Source: Algoriphagus aquimarinus (GTDB taxonomy: Bacteria > Bacteroidota > Bacteroidia > Cytophagales > Cyclobacteriaceae). Taken from it: a stretch of DNA of 64,000 nucleotides. The stretch is from contig NZ_FOKK01000012.1 in NCBI RefSeq assembly GCF_900112005.1, positions 62,001-126,000 of the forward strand, in the 5' to 3' direction. Both the position numbers and the translations under genes were made by a program. Below the pieces are notes generated by a model. That model worked only from the letters and a program-made list of their open reading frames with translations, was not told the DNA's origin and did not search any database. This document shows, one piece after another, positions 1 to 9,500 of the stretch. The number at the start of each line of letters is the position of its first letter. The stretch's first letter is position 1.

Positions 1-244
1 TGTAGGTCTCAGGCGGTTCTCCATGGGCACGAATCAACACCTTGCAATCACGCAATTCTGACAACTGCTCCCGATCGATCACCACCAAACCCTTTGCGCT
101 GAGGCGAGAAACCTCCATATCATTGTGCACTATATCACCCAGGCAATACAGCTGATCGCTTTGCTCCATCTCATCCTCTGCCATTTTGATGGCAAATTCT
201 ACTCCGAAGCAATACCCAGAGTTTTTATCAATGCTTACCTGCAT
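1..244 (-). CDS. ispH: 4-hydroxy-3-methylbut-2-enyl diphosphate reductase (IspH/LytB), N-terminal part
   Basis: The gene is cut by the left edge, so only about the first 81 codons are present, read from the ATG at 242-244. The product begins MQVSIDKNSGYCFGV. The SGYCFGV stretch with Cys12 matches the first iron-sulfur cysteine region of IspH, and a downstream IRAHGEPP stretch is also typical. IspH makes IPP and DMAPP from HMBPP in the last step of the MEP isoprenoid pathway, using a 4Fe-4S cluster. The start lies inside the 3' end of cmk (17-nt overlap), so the two are probably cotranscribed and translationally coupled. ispE of the same pathway lies elsewhere in this window (38.1-38.9 kb). 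Confidence 0.9.
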   Translation of the reverse strand, partial: MQVSIDKNSGYCFGVEFAIKMAEDEMEQSDQLYCLGDIVHNDMEVSRLSAKGLVVIDREQLSELRDCKVLIRAHGEPPETY

Positions 245-932
245 AGCTCTCTTGTTTATCAATGATTTGTCTTGCTGCGTGGACAATCTTTCCCACTTGC
301 TCCGCAAAGGTAATATTACTGGTATCTACCTCCACAGCATCTGGCATTTTCTTTAGAGGACTTTCTGCACGGGAAGAATCCACTCGATCCCGCTCTGCGA
401 GATTGGTTCTGATATCCTCCAGATCAACTAGCTCGCCTTTTTCCAAAAGCTCCTCTTGCCTTCTAACAGCTCGGGTATCCAAATCCGCAGTCATAAATAC
501 TTTCAGATCCGCATTAGGAAAAACCACTGAACCAATATCCCTACCGTCCATGACTACTCCTTTTTTCTTTCCTAGGCGTTGCTGTTGAGCTACCAACTCT
601 TTTCTGATACCCGCGATAGTTGCGATTTCAGATACTTTATTAGAAATACGCATGGTGCGAATTTCATTTTCCACATTCAATCCATTCAGATAAGTCTCTT
701 GCTTGAGCGTATCTGGATTAAGGTGAAAAGAAATTTCTAGTGATTTTAGCCCCTTTTCCACATCATGTGGATTGGCTGGAGAAAGGAAGTTGTTCAAAAA
801 GTGTAGAGTCGCCGCTCTATACATGGCTCCGGAATCGATGTAAGTATATCCCAAATCCTTTGCAACTGCTTTGGCCGTGGAACTCTTGCCACATCCCGAA
901 TATCCATCAATGGCGATGACGATTTTATTCAT
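228..932 (-). CDS. cmk: cytidylate kinase
   Basis: This 234-residue protein phosphorylates CMP and dCMP with ATP in the cytoplasm. It opens with a P-loop, GYSGCGKSS (residues 10-18), followed by the YIDSGAMYRA substrate motif near residue 30. DGRDIGSVVFP around residue 129 is the conserved CMP-binding segment of Cmk. Length and motif order fit the family. A TATATTTG -7 element lies about 40 nt upstream. The 3' end overlaps the start of ispH, a cmk-ispH arrangement common in Bacteroidota. Confidence 0.97.
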   Translation of the reverse strand: MNKIVIAIDGYSGCGKSSTAKAVAKDLGYTYIDSGAMYRAATLHFLNNFLSPANPHDVEKGLKSLEISFHLNPDTLKQETYLNGLNVENEIRTMRISNKVSEIATIAGIRKELVAQQQRLGKKKGVVMDGRDIGSVVFPNADLKVFMTADLDTRAVRRQEELLEKGELVDLEDIRTNLAERDRVDSSRAESPLKKMPDAVEVDTSNITFAEQVGKIVHAARQIIDKQESYAGKH

Positions 933-969
933 TCAAAAAACCCGCTTGATTCGTTTTTTTATTACTGCG

Positions 970-977
970 CAAATATA
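970..977 (-). promoter_or_regulatory. -7 element of a Bacteroidota-type promoter for cmk-ispH
   Basis: The minus strand reads TATATTTG, an exact match to TAnnTTTG, 38 nt before the cmk ATG. No convincing TTTG box is seen at the usual 19-21 nt upstream, so the assignment rests on the -7 element and its position in the 130-bp gap between the divergent cmk and ade genes. Confidence 0.55.
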
Positions 978-1062
978 GTAGTTTTAATCTAAACCTATCC
1001 CCAACACATGGAAACGAATCTCTTATACAGATTCTCTCCAATTAATTTCACCCTACATTTTT

Positions 1063-2727
1063 ATGCAGATCCAAGGTCAATTCGTAGATATCCCAAATCG
1101 TGAAATCTATGCTGTTTCTATCAATATCCTAAATGGGGAAATTGCCAAACTGACAAAAATCGAATCGGATACTTCTTTGCCCTATTTGATGCCAGGCTTT
1201 ATCGATGCGCATGTGCATGTGGAAAGCTCCATGCTTGTCCCTTCAGAATTCGCAAGACTTGCCGTAGTTCATGGTACCGTGGCAACAGTCTCCGATCCAC
1301 ACGAGATCGCCAATGTCTGCGGAATGGAAGGCGTGGAATACATGATAGAAAACGGAAAGCAGGTTCCTTTCAAGTTCTACTTCGGCGCTCCTTCTTGTGT
1401 ACCAGCCACTCCTTTCGAGACGGCAGGTGGTGAAATCAATGCTCAGGACATAGAAAACCTAATGTCTCGCCCCGAGATTCATTACTTAGCAGAAATGATG
1501 AACTGGCCCGGGACGGTAAATCGGGATGAGCTGGTGATGGAGAAAATCCGAATCTCAAAGAAATACGGCAAACCCATCGATGGACATGCGCCAGGACTAA
1601 AAGGAGAACTGGCAGAGAAATACGTCAGTGCTGGCCCAAGCACCGATCATGAGTGTTTCACGGCTGAGGAAGCCTTAGGGAAATTAAAGCTGGGAATGAA
1701 AATCGCTATCCGAGAAGGTTCGGCTGCCAAAAACTTCGAAGCACTCATCGACCTGATCGATCAATACCCTGAGATGATCATGTTTTGTTCAGATGACAAG
1801 CATCCAGATAATCTAGCTATTTCTCATATCAATGACCTGGCAGCCAGAGCAGTCGAAAAAGGAAAGGATATCTTCAATGTGCTTCAGGCGGCCTGTCTAA
1901 ATCCCATCGCTCACTATGCGATGAATGTTGGACAACTAAGAGAAGGAGACCCAGCAGACTTTATTCTTGTAAAAGACTTGAAAAATTTTCAGGTCATTAG
2001 TACCTATATAGATGGAGAGAAAGTAGCTGAGAATGGGGAAACGCTGATTCAGCCAATCACAAACGAGATCATCAACAATTTTAATACTTCACTCAAGAAG
2101 CCTGAAGACTTCCAGATCACAGCCAATGGAAATAAAGTCAGAGTCATCGAAGCCTTAGACGGACAATTGATCACGCCGGAAATCTCCGGTGAAATCCTCA
2201 TCAAAAATGGTTTCGCAGAATCGAATCCAGATGAGGACATCTTGAAAATCACTGTGGTCAATCGCTACGAAGATGCTCCTCCAGCAGTGGCTTTTATTAA
2301 AAACTTTGGATTGAAAACCGGAGCAATCGCTTCCTCAGTTGGACACGACTCACATAATATCATAGCAGTCGGCATCGATGATGAATCCATTTGCAAAGCA
2401 GTCAATCTGATCATCGCTGCTAAAGGTGGAGTTTCTGCGGTCTCTGGAAATCAGGAAGAAATACTTCCACTTCCGGTTGGAGGAATTATGTCTGCTTCGG
2501 ATGGATACGAAGTAGCTGCCGCCTACACGAATATCGATAGACTAGCCAAAGAAATAGGAGCTACGCTTAACTCTCCCTTTATGACGCTAAGCTTTATGGC
2601 TTTGCTAGTCATTCCTGACCTGAAGCTAAGTGATAAGGGCTTGTTTAATGGACAAAGGTTTGAGTTTGAAGAGGTGTTTTTGGAAAGTCAGAAGACGGGA
2701 GACAGAAGTAACCAAAACCTCGAGTGA
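1063..2727 (+). CDS. ade: adenine deaminase
   Basis: This 554-residue amidohydrolase is predicted to convert adenine to hypoxanthine and ammonia in purine salvage. The HxH metal site is in [15 protein letters not shown] (His50, His52), followed by the adenine-deaminase-type [10 protein letters not shown]. Further metal-site stretches are DGHAPG and CSDDKHPDN. The C-terminal half, with GHDSHNI and PVGGIMS, is the Ade-specific domain that separates it from other amidohydrolases. The length is typical. It is transcribed away from cmk as an apparently single gene, with a small membrane protein gene 55 nt downstream. Confidence 0.95.
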   Translation: MQIQGQFVDIPNREIYAVSINILNGEIAKLTKIESDTSLPYLMPGFIDAHVHVESSMLVPSEFARLAVVHGTVATVSDPHEIANVCGMEGVEYMIENGKQVPFKFYFGAPSCVPATPFETAGGEINAQDIENLMSRPEIHYLAEMMNWPGTVNRDELVMEKIRISKKYGKPIDGHAPGLKGELAEKYVSAGPSTDHECFTAEEALGKLKLGMKIAIREGSAAKNFEALIDLIDQYPEMIMFCSDDKHPDNLAISHINDLAARAVEKGKDIFNVLQAACLNPIAHYAMNVGQLREGDPADFILVKDLKNFQVISTYIDGEKVAENGETLIQPITNEIINNFNTSLKKPEDFQITANGNKVRVIEALDGQLITPEISGEILIKNGFAESNPDEDILKITVVNRYEDAPPAVAFIKNFGLKTGAIASSVGHDSHNIIAVGIDDESICKAVNLIIAAKGGVSAVSGNQEEILPLPVGGIMSASDGYEVAAAYTNIDRLAKEIGATLNSPFMTLSFMALLVIPDLKLSDKGLFNGQRFEFEEVFLESQKTGDRSNQNLE

Positions 2728-2782
2728 CGCTTATTCTAAGACACTCCTTTTACTTTTTACTAAAAAAATCATTCATTCAATC

Positions 2783-3076
2783 ATGAAAGATCCAGACATT
2801 ACCATTTTATCTCAAATCCAAAAAGCCCATTCCATTGGAAGTGTAGTGACTCTGATTTCTTTTGCATTAAATGTATTTGCAAGTAGAATAAAGGAGCTAG
2901 AGTTTCTAATCATTCCATTGATCATCATCGTTTCATTGACGATTATAGCCTCGGCTTACTTCCTTTTTCAGAGTGTAAAGCATAAGGAAGGAATAGAGAA
3001 ACCAGTCAAGAATAATACTGCTTTCATTTTCAGGATAGGGATAAACCTTGTGTTGCTTGCGCTTATGTTACTTTGA
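2783..3076 (+). CDS. small three-helix membrane protein of unknown function
   Basis: I do not recognise a family. The reading frame is open from 2630, but the first 51 codons overlap the ade 3' end and look like shadow sequence. The ATG at 2783 gives a sensible 97-residue protein starting MKDPDITILSQIQKAHSIG. Three hydrophobic segments are visible: residues about 17-36, 43-63 and 82-97, with a short basic linker (KHKEGIEKPVK) between the last two. It begins 55 nt after ade on the same strand, so it may be cotranscribed, though nothing links it to purine metabolism. Confidence 0.7.
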   Translation: MKDPDITILSQIQKAHSIGSVVTLISFALNVFASRIKELEFLIIPLIIIVSLTIIASAYFLFQSVKHKEGIEKPVKNNTAFIFRIGINLVLLALMLL

Positions 3077-3206
3077 AAAGTGGAATTATATCCATAAGTA
3101 ATTGCTATACACCAATTAAAATAAGGCTTACTGTTTATCAAAATCATACAAACTAATACTCTAGATTATTCTTAAATATTTATCTTACTTAAGAACTAAA
3201 TTAAAG

Positions 3207-5648
3207 ATGAGGATTTTGATAAAACCAAAAAAAACAAAGTACCGCCTCGGAACACTGTTTGGGTTTATTGCCCTAGTCCTTATTTCCTTCTCTCCAGCTA
3301 CTGATCCTTTAGATAGAATCATTTCTTCCTTTGAGAAATATCTCGCTGAAAGTCCCCAAGAGAAAGTTTATATCCATATAGACAGAGATGACTATGCCGC
3401 TGGGGAAACTATTTGGCTTAAAGCTTACCTGACCGCTGGTCCATACCACGAAGCTTCTTTACTCAGCAACACTATTTATGTAGAGTTGATCAATAGTTCC
3501 GGTGAAGTTATACAGCAGCATCAGCTTTTTTCTCCAGAGGGTTTTGCCGCAGGTCAGGTAGAATTAGATGAATCACTTCCCTCAGGAAACTACCTAGTTC
3601 GCTCCTATACCAATTGGATGCGGAATGCCGATGCAGCTTATTTTTTTCATAAACAGATAAAAATCTGGAATACCCAAGACCCCATCAATAATGTGTTAAG
3701 TGATGAAGCCATAGCTCTTCAGTTTTTTCCCGAAGGAGGTAATTTAGTCAATGGGATCATGAGTAAAGTAGGCTTCAAAGCTATCGGAAAGGACGGATTG
3801 GGTAAATTGGTGAAAGGAAAAGTCCTTGAAGACGAACAGGAAGTTGCTACGTTTGAAAGCAATAAATTGGGTATGGGTGTTTTTGCCTTGATGCCCAAAG
3901 AAGGGAAGAAATACACAGCATTATTAGAGAATAGCGATGAAATAGTACCGCTGCCAAAAGCCCTTGATTCAGGAATAATTCTCTCTGTGACGAATTCGCC
4001 TACTACAGCAGATATCCTCGTGAAGGTTCAAGCTTCAGAGAATTCCAACCTTCAAACTGTCTATCTTTTGGCGCAAACACGTGGAATAGTCTGTGCATCT
4101 AGCCAAGCTGATCTATCAAAAAATGTTAGCTTTATCCGTATCCCAAAGAAAGAATTCCCATCTGGGATCGCTCAAATAACCGTTTTGGATGAAACAGGAA
4201 ATCCCTTGGCTGAGCGGCTAGTTTTCATAGATCATCAGGATCAGATGACGATCACAGCTTCCATGAACAAATCTATTTATAGGCCAAGAGAACAAGTTCA
4301 GGTTGATATCGAAGTAAAGGATAAAGAAGGAAAGCCAATGGAGGCCAACTTGTCAATGACTATTTTCGATGGCGGACAGGTAGCTGTGGATGTAAACAAG
4401 GAAACAATACAATCGAACCTTTTGCTTTCGTCCGAACTGAAAGGGCATATCGAATCACCCGGATACTATTTTAATCCCAGCAATCAGAATCGGGAAAAAG
4501 ACCTGGATATCCTCATGCTCACACAAGGCTGGAGAAAATTCACGATCAAACAGGCATTGAGCGAAAATGCGCTAGATCCTATTTATAGAGTTGAAAGAGG
4601 TTTGTCGATCAGAGGAGTTCTTACTGACTCTAAGAATAATCAGCCTTTAGAAGAAGGAACGGTTTCTTACCTGTCTTTATTTCCGATTGCTGAATCAAAA
4701 ACAGCCACAAGCAACTCAACTGGCGAATTTGAAATACACGATCTTATCTTTTTTGACTCAACTAAAGTAATCTTACAAGGGAATTCGCGCAACAGAAAAT
4801 CCGCTACTATTTTTATAGATAGATCCTACCATTCCCCTAGTCTAGCCTATCACATCCCTTCTACACCTATTCGACCTGGCGATTTAGAGCAGAGTTTCAT
4901 AACAAAAGCTACCGAGCGTACAGCGATTGAAAAAGCATTTGACTTTGATAACTCAGAACTGGCTCTTGAGGGAGTTGAGGTGAAGGGAAAAAGAATTGAT
5001 GCTCCTTCCCCAATTTCAAGTACTTATGGCGCTGGAACTGTTCAGATGCAAGTGGCAGGCAACATTGGACTTGAAAACCAACAGCACCCCCTAGATCTCG
5101 TCAAAGGAAGGGTATCTGGTGTTCAAATAACAGGCACTGGACCAAGTTCCAAGATTCTAATTCAGGGTGTAGGTTCCATCAACAGCAGTATGGAGCCTTT
5201 GATTTTGCTGAATGATTTCCCCATCAAACTGGAGAGTTTACAAACTTTACCCGTTCACGAAATTCAAAATTATACCGTATGGAAAGGCCCTGACACTGCA
5301 ATATTTGGTGCAAGAGGAGCAAATGGTGTGATAGGATTCTATACCAAAAAGGAAATTGGAGGCGCAATCGCAGCAAGTGAAAAAGATGAAAGACCTCCAG
5401 TAATAGGCTATCAGATTGCAAAAGAGTTTTATTCCCCAAAGTACCCTCTACAAGAACTTAATCAGGCAAAACCAGATCGGCGTGCAACTCTCCTGTGGGC
5501 TCCGAATATTCAATCAGATTCACTTGGAAAAGCATCCGTTTCCTTCTTCAATTCTGATGCCGAGAATGTGATTTATGGAGAGATTGAGGGTATTAGCAGC
5601 GGCGGTAAGCCTGGGATTTTAAGATTTAGCTACACTATTGAAAAATAG
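3207..5648 (+). CDS. macroglobulin (MG2)-like protein with TonB-receptor plug domain, no barrel
   Basis: An 813-residue exported protein. A hydrophobic N-terminal segment (about residues 13-30) acts as signal sequence or anchor. Next comes a macroglobulin-like region starting near residue 50, with the pattern EKVYIHIDRDDYAAGETIW, which is common to Bacteroidota MG2 proteins. Ig-like and carboxypeptidase-regulatory-like repeats follow. Around residues 625-715 there is a TonB-dependent-receptor plug-like domain (KGRVSGVQITG near its start, GARGANGVIGFYTKK at its end). The protein stops about 100 residues later, so no outer-membrane beta-barrel is possible. Envelope location is likely; function is unknown. 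It is transcribed alone and ends at a hairpin shared with prfC. Confidence 0.8.
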   Translation: MRILIKPKKTKYRLGTLFGFIALVLISFSPATDPLDRIISSFEKYLAESPQEKVYIHIDRDDYAAGETIWLKAYLTAGPYHEASLLSNTIYVELINSSGEVIQQHQLFSPEGFAAGQVELDESLPSGNYLVRSYTNWMRNADAAYFFHKQIKIWNTQDPINNVLSDEAIALQFFPEGGNLVNGIMSKVGFKAIGKDGLGKLVKGKVLEDEQEVATFESNKLGMGVFALMPKEGKKYTALLENSDEIVPLPKALDSGIILSVTNSPTTADILVKVQASENSNLQTVYLLAQTRGIVCASSQADLSKNVSFIRIPKKEFPSGIAQITVLDETGNPLAERLVFIDHQDQMTITASMNKSIYRPREQVQVDIEVKDKEGKPMEANLSMTIFDGGQVAVDVNKETIQSNLLLSSELKGHIESPGYYFNPSNQNREKDLDILMLTQGWRKFTIKQALSENALDPIYRVERGLSIRGVLTDSKNNQPLEEGTVSYLSLFPIAESKTATSNSTGEFEIHDLIFFDSTKVILQGNSRNRKSATIFIDRSYHSPSLAYHIPSTPIRPGDLEQSFITKATERTAIEKAFDFDNSELALEGVEVKGKRIDAPSPISSTYGAGTVQMQVAGNIGLENQQHPLDLVKGRVSGVQITGTGPSSKILIQGVGSINSSMEPLILLNDFPIKLESLQTLPVHEIQNYTVWKGPDTAIFGARGANGVIGFYTKKEIGGAIAASEKDERPPVIGYQIAKEFYSPKYPLQELNQAKPDRRATLLWAPNIQSDSLGKASVSFFNSDAENVIYGEIEGISSGGKPGILRFSYTIEK

Positions 5649-5660
5649 GTATATAAGTAA

Positions 5661-5692
5661 AAACCCTTCAGATTTTAAAATCTGGAGGGTTT
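5661..5692. terminator. bidirectional intrinsic terminator
   Basis: A near-perfect palindrome (AAACCCT-TCAGATTTT paired with AAAATCTGG-AGGGTTT, one mismatch) lies between the convergent ends of the plug-domain gene and prfC. A-rich sequence on one side and a T-run on the other let it serve both strands. Confidence 0.8.
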
Positions 5693-5696
5693 TCCA

Positions 5697-7277
5697 TCAA
5701 ATATCCGAAGTAAAATGGAATTCTATATCAGGGTAATTATCCATTACCATCTGAAGCCAGGCTTTTGACTCGGCCATAAAGACCAGCTTACCGTCTTTAT
5801 CATGGGCAATGTGACGGTTTTTGGAGCGGACAAATTCTTCCAGCTGATTTTTATCCTTACTGGTGATCCAGCAGGCTTTATACAGGTTCATAGGATGAAA
5901 CTCAACCGTGGCATTGTATTCGTTTTTCAGACGGAACTGGATTACTTCAAATTGAAGTTGACCGACAGTTCCGACTACTTTTCTCGAACCCATATCAAAG
6001 GTGAACATCTGTGCTACTCCTTCTTCCATGAGTTGCTTCAAGCCTTTTTCGAGTTGCTTGGTCTTCATCGCATCCTTATTCACCACTTCACGGAAAATCT
6101 CCGGAGAGAAACTCGGAATACCTACAAACTGCATGTCTTCGCCATCCGTCAGCGTATCGCCAATCTTTAGATTCCCTGTATCATAAAGACCTACTATATC
6201 TCCTGGAAATGCCTCATCGACCATTTCCTTGTCCTGCGCCATAAACTGCGTCACATTGGAAAAGCGCAATGGCTTTGGCCCACGCACGTGATTGTAAGGC
6301 TTATTTCGCTCAAATGTACCTGAGCATATTCTCAAGAAAGCAATTCTATTTCGGTGATTCGGATCCATATTGGCGTGGATCTTAAATATAAAACCTGAAA
6401 ATTTCTTCTCATCCGGCTTCACTTCACGATCTTCCGTTCTACGGCTTTTAGGTGCCGGAGCTATTTTGATAAAAGTATCTAGCATCTCGTTGATACCGAA
6501 GTTATTTACTGCTGAACCAAAGAATACCGGCGCTACTTTTCCCTCCAAATACTCTGTAGGATCGAAATCAGGATATACTCCATTAATCAACTCCACATCT
6601 TCTCGAAGTTGCTTGGCAAAGTTACTCCCAATTAGCCCATCCAATTCTGGGTCATTCACATCTTCAAATGACTGACGTACATCACTTAGCTTTCGCTGAG
6701 AGGGAGTAAATAGATTCAGCTTTTGATCGTATAAATTGTAAACACCCTTGAAGCTTTTGCCCATACCTATAGGCCAAGAAAGCGGACGGCATTGAATATT
6801 TAGCTTTTGCTCCACTTCTTCGATCAACTCGTACGGATCACGACCTTCTCTATCGAGTTTGTTGATAAAGCAGATCACTGGAGTATTTCTCATCCGGCAA
6901 ACTTCCATGAGTTTCTCCGTCTGAATCTCCACACCTTTTACGCAGTCAATCACCATAATTACTGAATCGACCGCAGTCAATGTACGGTAGGTATCTTCTG
7001 CAAAGTCCTGGTGACCGGGAGTATCGAGCAAGTTGATTTTGATGTCCTTGTATTCAAATCCCATAACAGAAGTCGCCACAGAGATACCTCTTTGCTTCTC
7101 TATCGCCATCCAATCTGACTTGGTTCCCGTATCGATTTTATTCGACTTCACGGCACCGGCAGTCTGTATCGCACCACCAAAAAGCAACAACTTCTCAGTT
7201 AGCGTGGTCTTACCCGCATCAGGGTGAGCAATAATGGCAAAGGTTCTACGCTTCTGGATTTCTTCTTTCAAACTCAT
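5697..7277 (-). CDS. prfC: peptide chain release factor 3
   Basis: A translational GTPase of 526 residues from this start, which recycles RF1/RF2 from the ribosome after termination. G1 (AHPDAGKTT), a switch region with [10 protein letters not shown]3 (DTPGH) and G4 (NKLD) are all present near the N-terminus. The C-terminal part contains the RF3-type stretch QFEVIQFRL. The frame is open to an ATG at 7289, but the promoter -7 element at 7300-7307 would leave almost no leader for that start. The ATG at 7277 ([13 protein letters not shown]) matches the usual family start, so I chose it. It stands 210 nt downstream of a histidine kinase gene on the same strand. Confidence 0.96.
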   Translation of the reverse strand: MSLKEEIQKRRTFAIIAHPDAGKTTLTEKLLLFGGAIQTAGAVKSNKIDTGTKSDWMAIEKQRGISVATSVMGFEYKDIKINLLDTPGHQDFAEDTYRTLTAVDSVIMVIDCVKGVEIQTEKLMEVCRMRNTPVICFINKLDREGRDPYELIEEVEQKLNIQCRPLSWPIGMGKSFKGVYNLYDQKLNLFTPSQRKLSDVRQSFEDVNDPELDGLIGSNFAKQLREDVELINGVYPDFDPTEYLEGKVAPVFFGSAVNNFGINEMLDTFIKIAPAPKSRRTEDREVKPDEKKFSGFIFKIHANMDPNHRNRIAFLRICSGTFERNKPYNHVRGPKPLRFSNVTQFMAQDKEMVDEAFPGDIVGLYDTGNLKIGDTLTDGEDMQFVGIPSFSPEIFREVVNKDAMKTKQLEKGLKQLMEEGVAQMFTFDMGSRKVVGTVGQLQFEVIQFRLKNEYNATVEFHPMNLYKACWITSKDKNQLEEFVRSKNRHIAHDKDGKLVFMAESKAWLQMVMDNYPDIEFHFTSDI

Positions 7278-7299
7278 GGGAGACATCAAATTAAGGGTG

Positions 7300-7307
7300 C
7301 AAAGGTA
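7300..7307 (-). promoter_or_regulatory. -7 element for prfC
   Basis: The minus strand reads TACCTTTG (TAnnTTTG consensus). The predicted transcription start near 7295 supports translation from the ATG at 7277 rather than the one at 7289. Confidence 0.55.
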
Positions 7308-7499
7308 GGGAAAAAAGCCTGAAGGGAATTTAAAATTGAAGAATTGAAAATTGAGATTTCTGTGCTGCCCCCTTCATCATTGTATATTCTTCATTCGACA
7401 TTCATCATTGAATAAGCGAAAGGGTTTACTGTAGGAAGTAATGACTGAAGTCCAAATTGCCCTCGTAAATCGTAATTCAAAATTCGTAAATACAACGAG

Positions 7500-8735
7500 T
7501 TAATATTCCAAGATTCCTTCTGTAATAAACTGTGATGCTCCCTCGTGACTTCCATGGAGCAGAATCCGGAAGGTAGTTCCTTTGCCTACTTCGGAATGTT
7601 TGACGAAGATTTTACCTCCGTGATAACCTTCCACAATTCTTTTGGCGAGAGTCAGCCCAAGTCCCCAGCCTCTTTGCCGAGTGGAAAATCCAGGATTGAA
7701 AACACGGCGGTACATGCGCTTTTCCATTCCTTTGCCCGTATCTGTGATGTCAATGATCACAAATTTGTCGCTGTCCTGAAGTATTTCAATGTCAATTTTC
7801 CCTTTACCCTTCATCGCATCCACGGCATTTTTGCAAATGTTCTCGATCACCCATTCAAAAAGTGGCTTATTCATCATCGCATCCAGATCCTTGGCATCTG
7901 CATAAATATTCATTTCCACTTTAGTAGAAATCCTCGGACGGAGGTAATTAATAGTGTCTTCTATCGTCTCAAATACATTTCCTGATTGGATCACTGGTTT
8001 GGATCCTATGCTACTAAATCGCTCCGTCACCATCCTCAACTTCACCACATCCTTGTCCATTTCGGTGATGATTTCTTTGTTTTCATCCCAGACGGGTGAA
8101 TTGCGCAGGTAATCTATCCAAGCCATCAATGAGGCAATCGGGGTTCCAAGCTGATGAGCTGTTTCCTTGGTCAGTCCAGCCCACACTCGATTTTGCTCTG
8201 CAATTTTGCTTTGGTTGAAAAGCGCATAGGCCAGTACTCCAAAAATCAAAATAACTCCCAACTGTACGTAGGGGTAGTATTTTAAATTAATCAGTAATTC
8301 TGAGTTCCTATAAAAAATCTGAATATCCGCTTCAGGAAGTAAGATAGGCTCGTATTCAGCACGCATCTCAGCCAGCTCCTTTTTCAACGTTTCTACAGAA
8401 TCCTCAGCACTTGCATTATTCTTAAAAGGGATATTTCTGAATTCGATGGGATTTTCAGTATCATCCACCATGATGATAGGTATGGAATAATTCTGTTGGA
8501 TAATTTCCTGATTGATAAAAGTCAGATTTTCCATCGTGGTAGCCGCATATTCCAAGGCGCTGGAAAGCAGTTCTATTTGACGCCTTTCGCGCTCCCGCAA
8601 TTCCTCCACCAAACTATTTGTATACCAGATTGAACCTGCTCCTATGAATAAGGATGCAGCAACAACAATCCATTTGACCTGCTTCTTGTTGGTGTAAAAG
8701 TCTAAGGAGGTAAGGTCTTGAAATCTTTTTTTCAT
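7500..8735 (-). CDS. membrane sensor histidine kinase
   Basis: A 411-residue kinase with two transmembrane helices (about residues 20-40 and 157-174) that flank a periplasmic sensor region of roughly 115 residues. The phospho-acceptor is His194 in ETAHQLGTPIASL. The ATPase domain follows with an N box (ENICKNAVDAM), G1 (DTGKGM) and G2 (RGWGLGL). No receiver domain or response regulator gene is adjacent, so it is an orphan whose partner cannot be named. The flanking genes (dps upstream and divergent, prfC downstream) give no clear functional hint. Confidence 0.92.
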   Translation of the reverse strand: MKKRFQDLTSLDFYTNKKQVKWIVVAASLFIGAGSIWYTNSLVEELRERERRQIELLSSALEYAATTMENLTFINQEIIQQNYSIPIIMVDDTENPIEFRNIPFKNNASAEDSVETLKKELAEMRAEYEPILLPEADIQIFYRNSELLINLKYYPYVQLGVILIFGVLAYALFNQSKIAEQNRVWAGLTKETAHQLGTPIASLMAWIDYLRNSPVWDENKEIITEMDKDVVKLRMVTERFSSIGSKPVIQSGNVFETIEDTINYLRPRISTKVEMNIYADAKDLDAMMNKPLFEWVIENICKNAVDAMKGKGKIDIEILQDSDKFVIIDITDTGKGMEKRMYRRVFNPGFSTRQRGWGLGLTLAKRIVEGYHGGKIFVKHSEVGKGTTFRILLHGSHEGASQFITEGILEY

Positions 8736-8972
8736 TAATCGAACTTGATTACTATCGTTACTAACTTCCTAATCACATAGATAGTATGACTTGGAGATAG
8801 ATTTTATCAGTTGGGAAGGCGTAGGCCTATTGAGTAAATTTATACTTTAATTCAAGTAGAGAAAATTAAACAACTTAAATATGAAATCGAGCATCCCTCG
8901 GGCGTCACACACCGGGATAATTAAATTGCATGCGAGATTCCATATGACAATTGAAAAACAAACAATAAACAT

Positions 8973-9443
8973 ATGAAAACGAACGACATCGGATTAGAAA
9001 TCAAAGAAAGTAAGGTTTTAGTAGAAAAGCTTAATGACTTGCTTGCTAATTATCAGGTTTACTATCAGAATTTGAGAAATTTTCATTGGAATGTATCAGG
9101 CCCGAATTTCTTTGAACTTCACGCTAAATTCGAAGAACTTTACAATGCTGCTAATTTAGCTGTGGATGAAACTGCGGAACGCATCTTGACCTTGGGAGCC
9201 AGACCTCTTTCTTCCTATCAAGAATATATAGAAACAGCTACTATAAAGGAAGCAAAAGAGATCCAAGAGCCTACCAAAATGGTGGAGACGGTGAAAAGTA
9301 ATTTGAACACCTTATTACAATTAGAAAGAGAAACGCTGGAAGCCGCAGAATCTTCGAATGACGAAGGAACTGCCTCGTTGATGAGTGATTACATCACTGC
9401 AAAGGAAAAGGTAGTTTGGATGCTTTCTGCATACCTTAGATAA
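8973..9443 (+). CDS. dps: Dps-family ferritin-like protein
   Basis: A 156-residue protein of the Dps family, dodecameric mini-ferritins that oxidise and store iron and protect DNA under oxidative stress. The ferroxidase ligands line up by spacing: His38 (NFHWNVSGPNF), His50, Asp65 and Glu69. Glu54 stands where the E. coli protein has an Asp. The N-terminal tail is short with few lysines, so DNA binding through that tail is uncertain. The gene is monocistronic, with a strong terminator directly behind it. A 237-bp gap upstream holds no recognisable perfect TAnnTTTG element. Confidence 0.93.
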   Translation: MKTNDIGLEIKESKVLVEKLNDLLANYQVYYQNLRNFHWNVSGPNFFELHAKFEELYNAANLAVDETAERILTLGARPLSSYQEYIETATIKEAKEIQEPTKMVETVKSNLNTLLQLERETLEAAESSNDEGTASLMSDYITAKEKVVWMLSAYLR

Positions 9444-9450
9444 AATACAA

Positions 9451-9480
9451 AAACCCGGCTCCATAAGGAACCGGGTTTTT
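9451..9480. terminator. intrinsic terminator shared by dps and the OmpA-family gene
   Basis: A 12-bp stem with one mismatch (AAACCCGGCTCC / GGAACCGGGTTT), loop ATAA and a five-T run on the plus strand. It lies between convergent genes and is A/T-flanked on both sides. Confidence 0.85.
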
Positions 9481-9500
9481 CATTTAAGGTTATAAAAACC

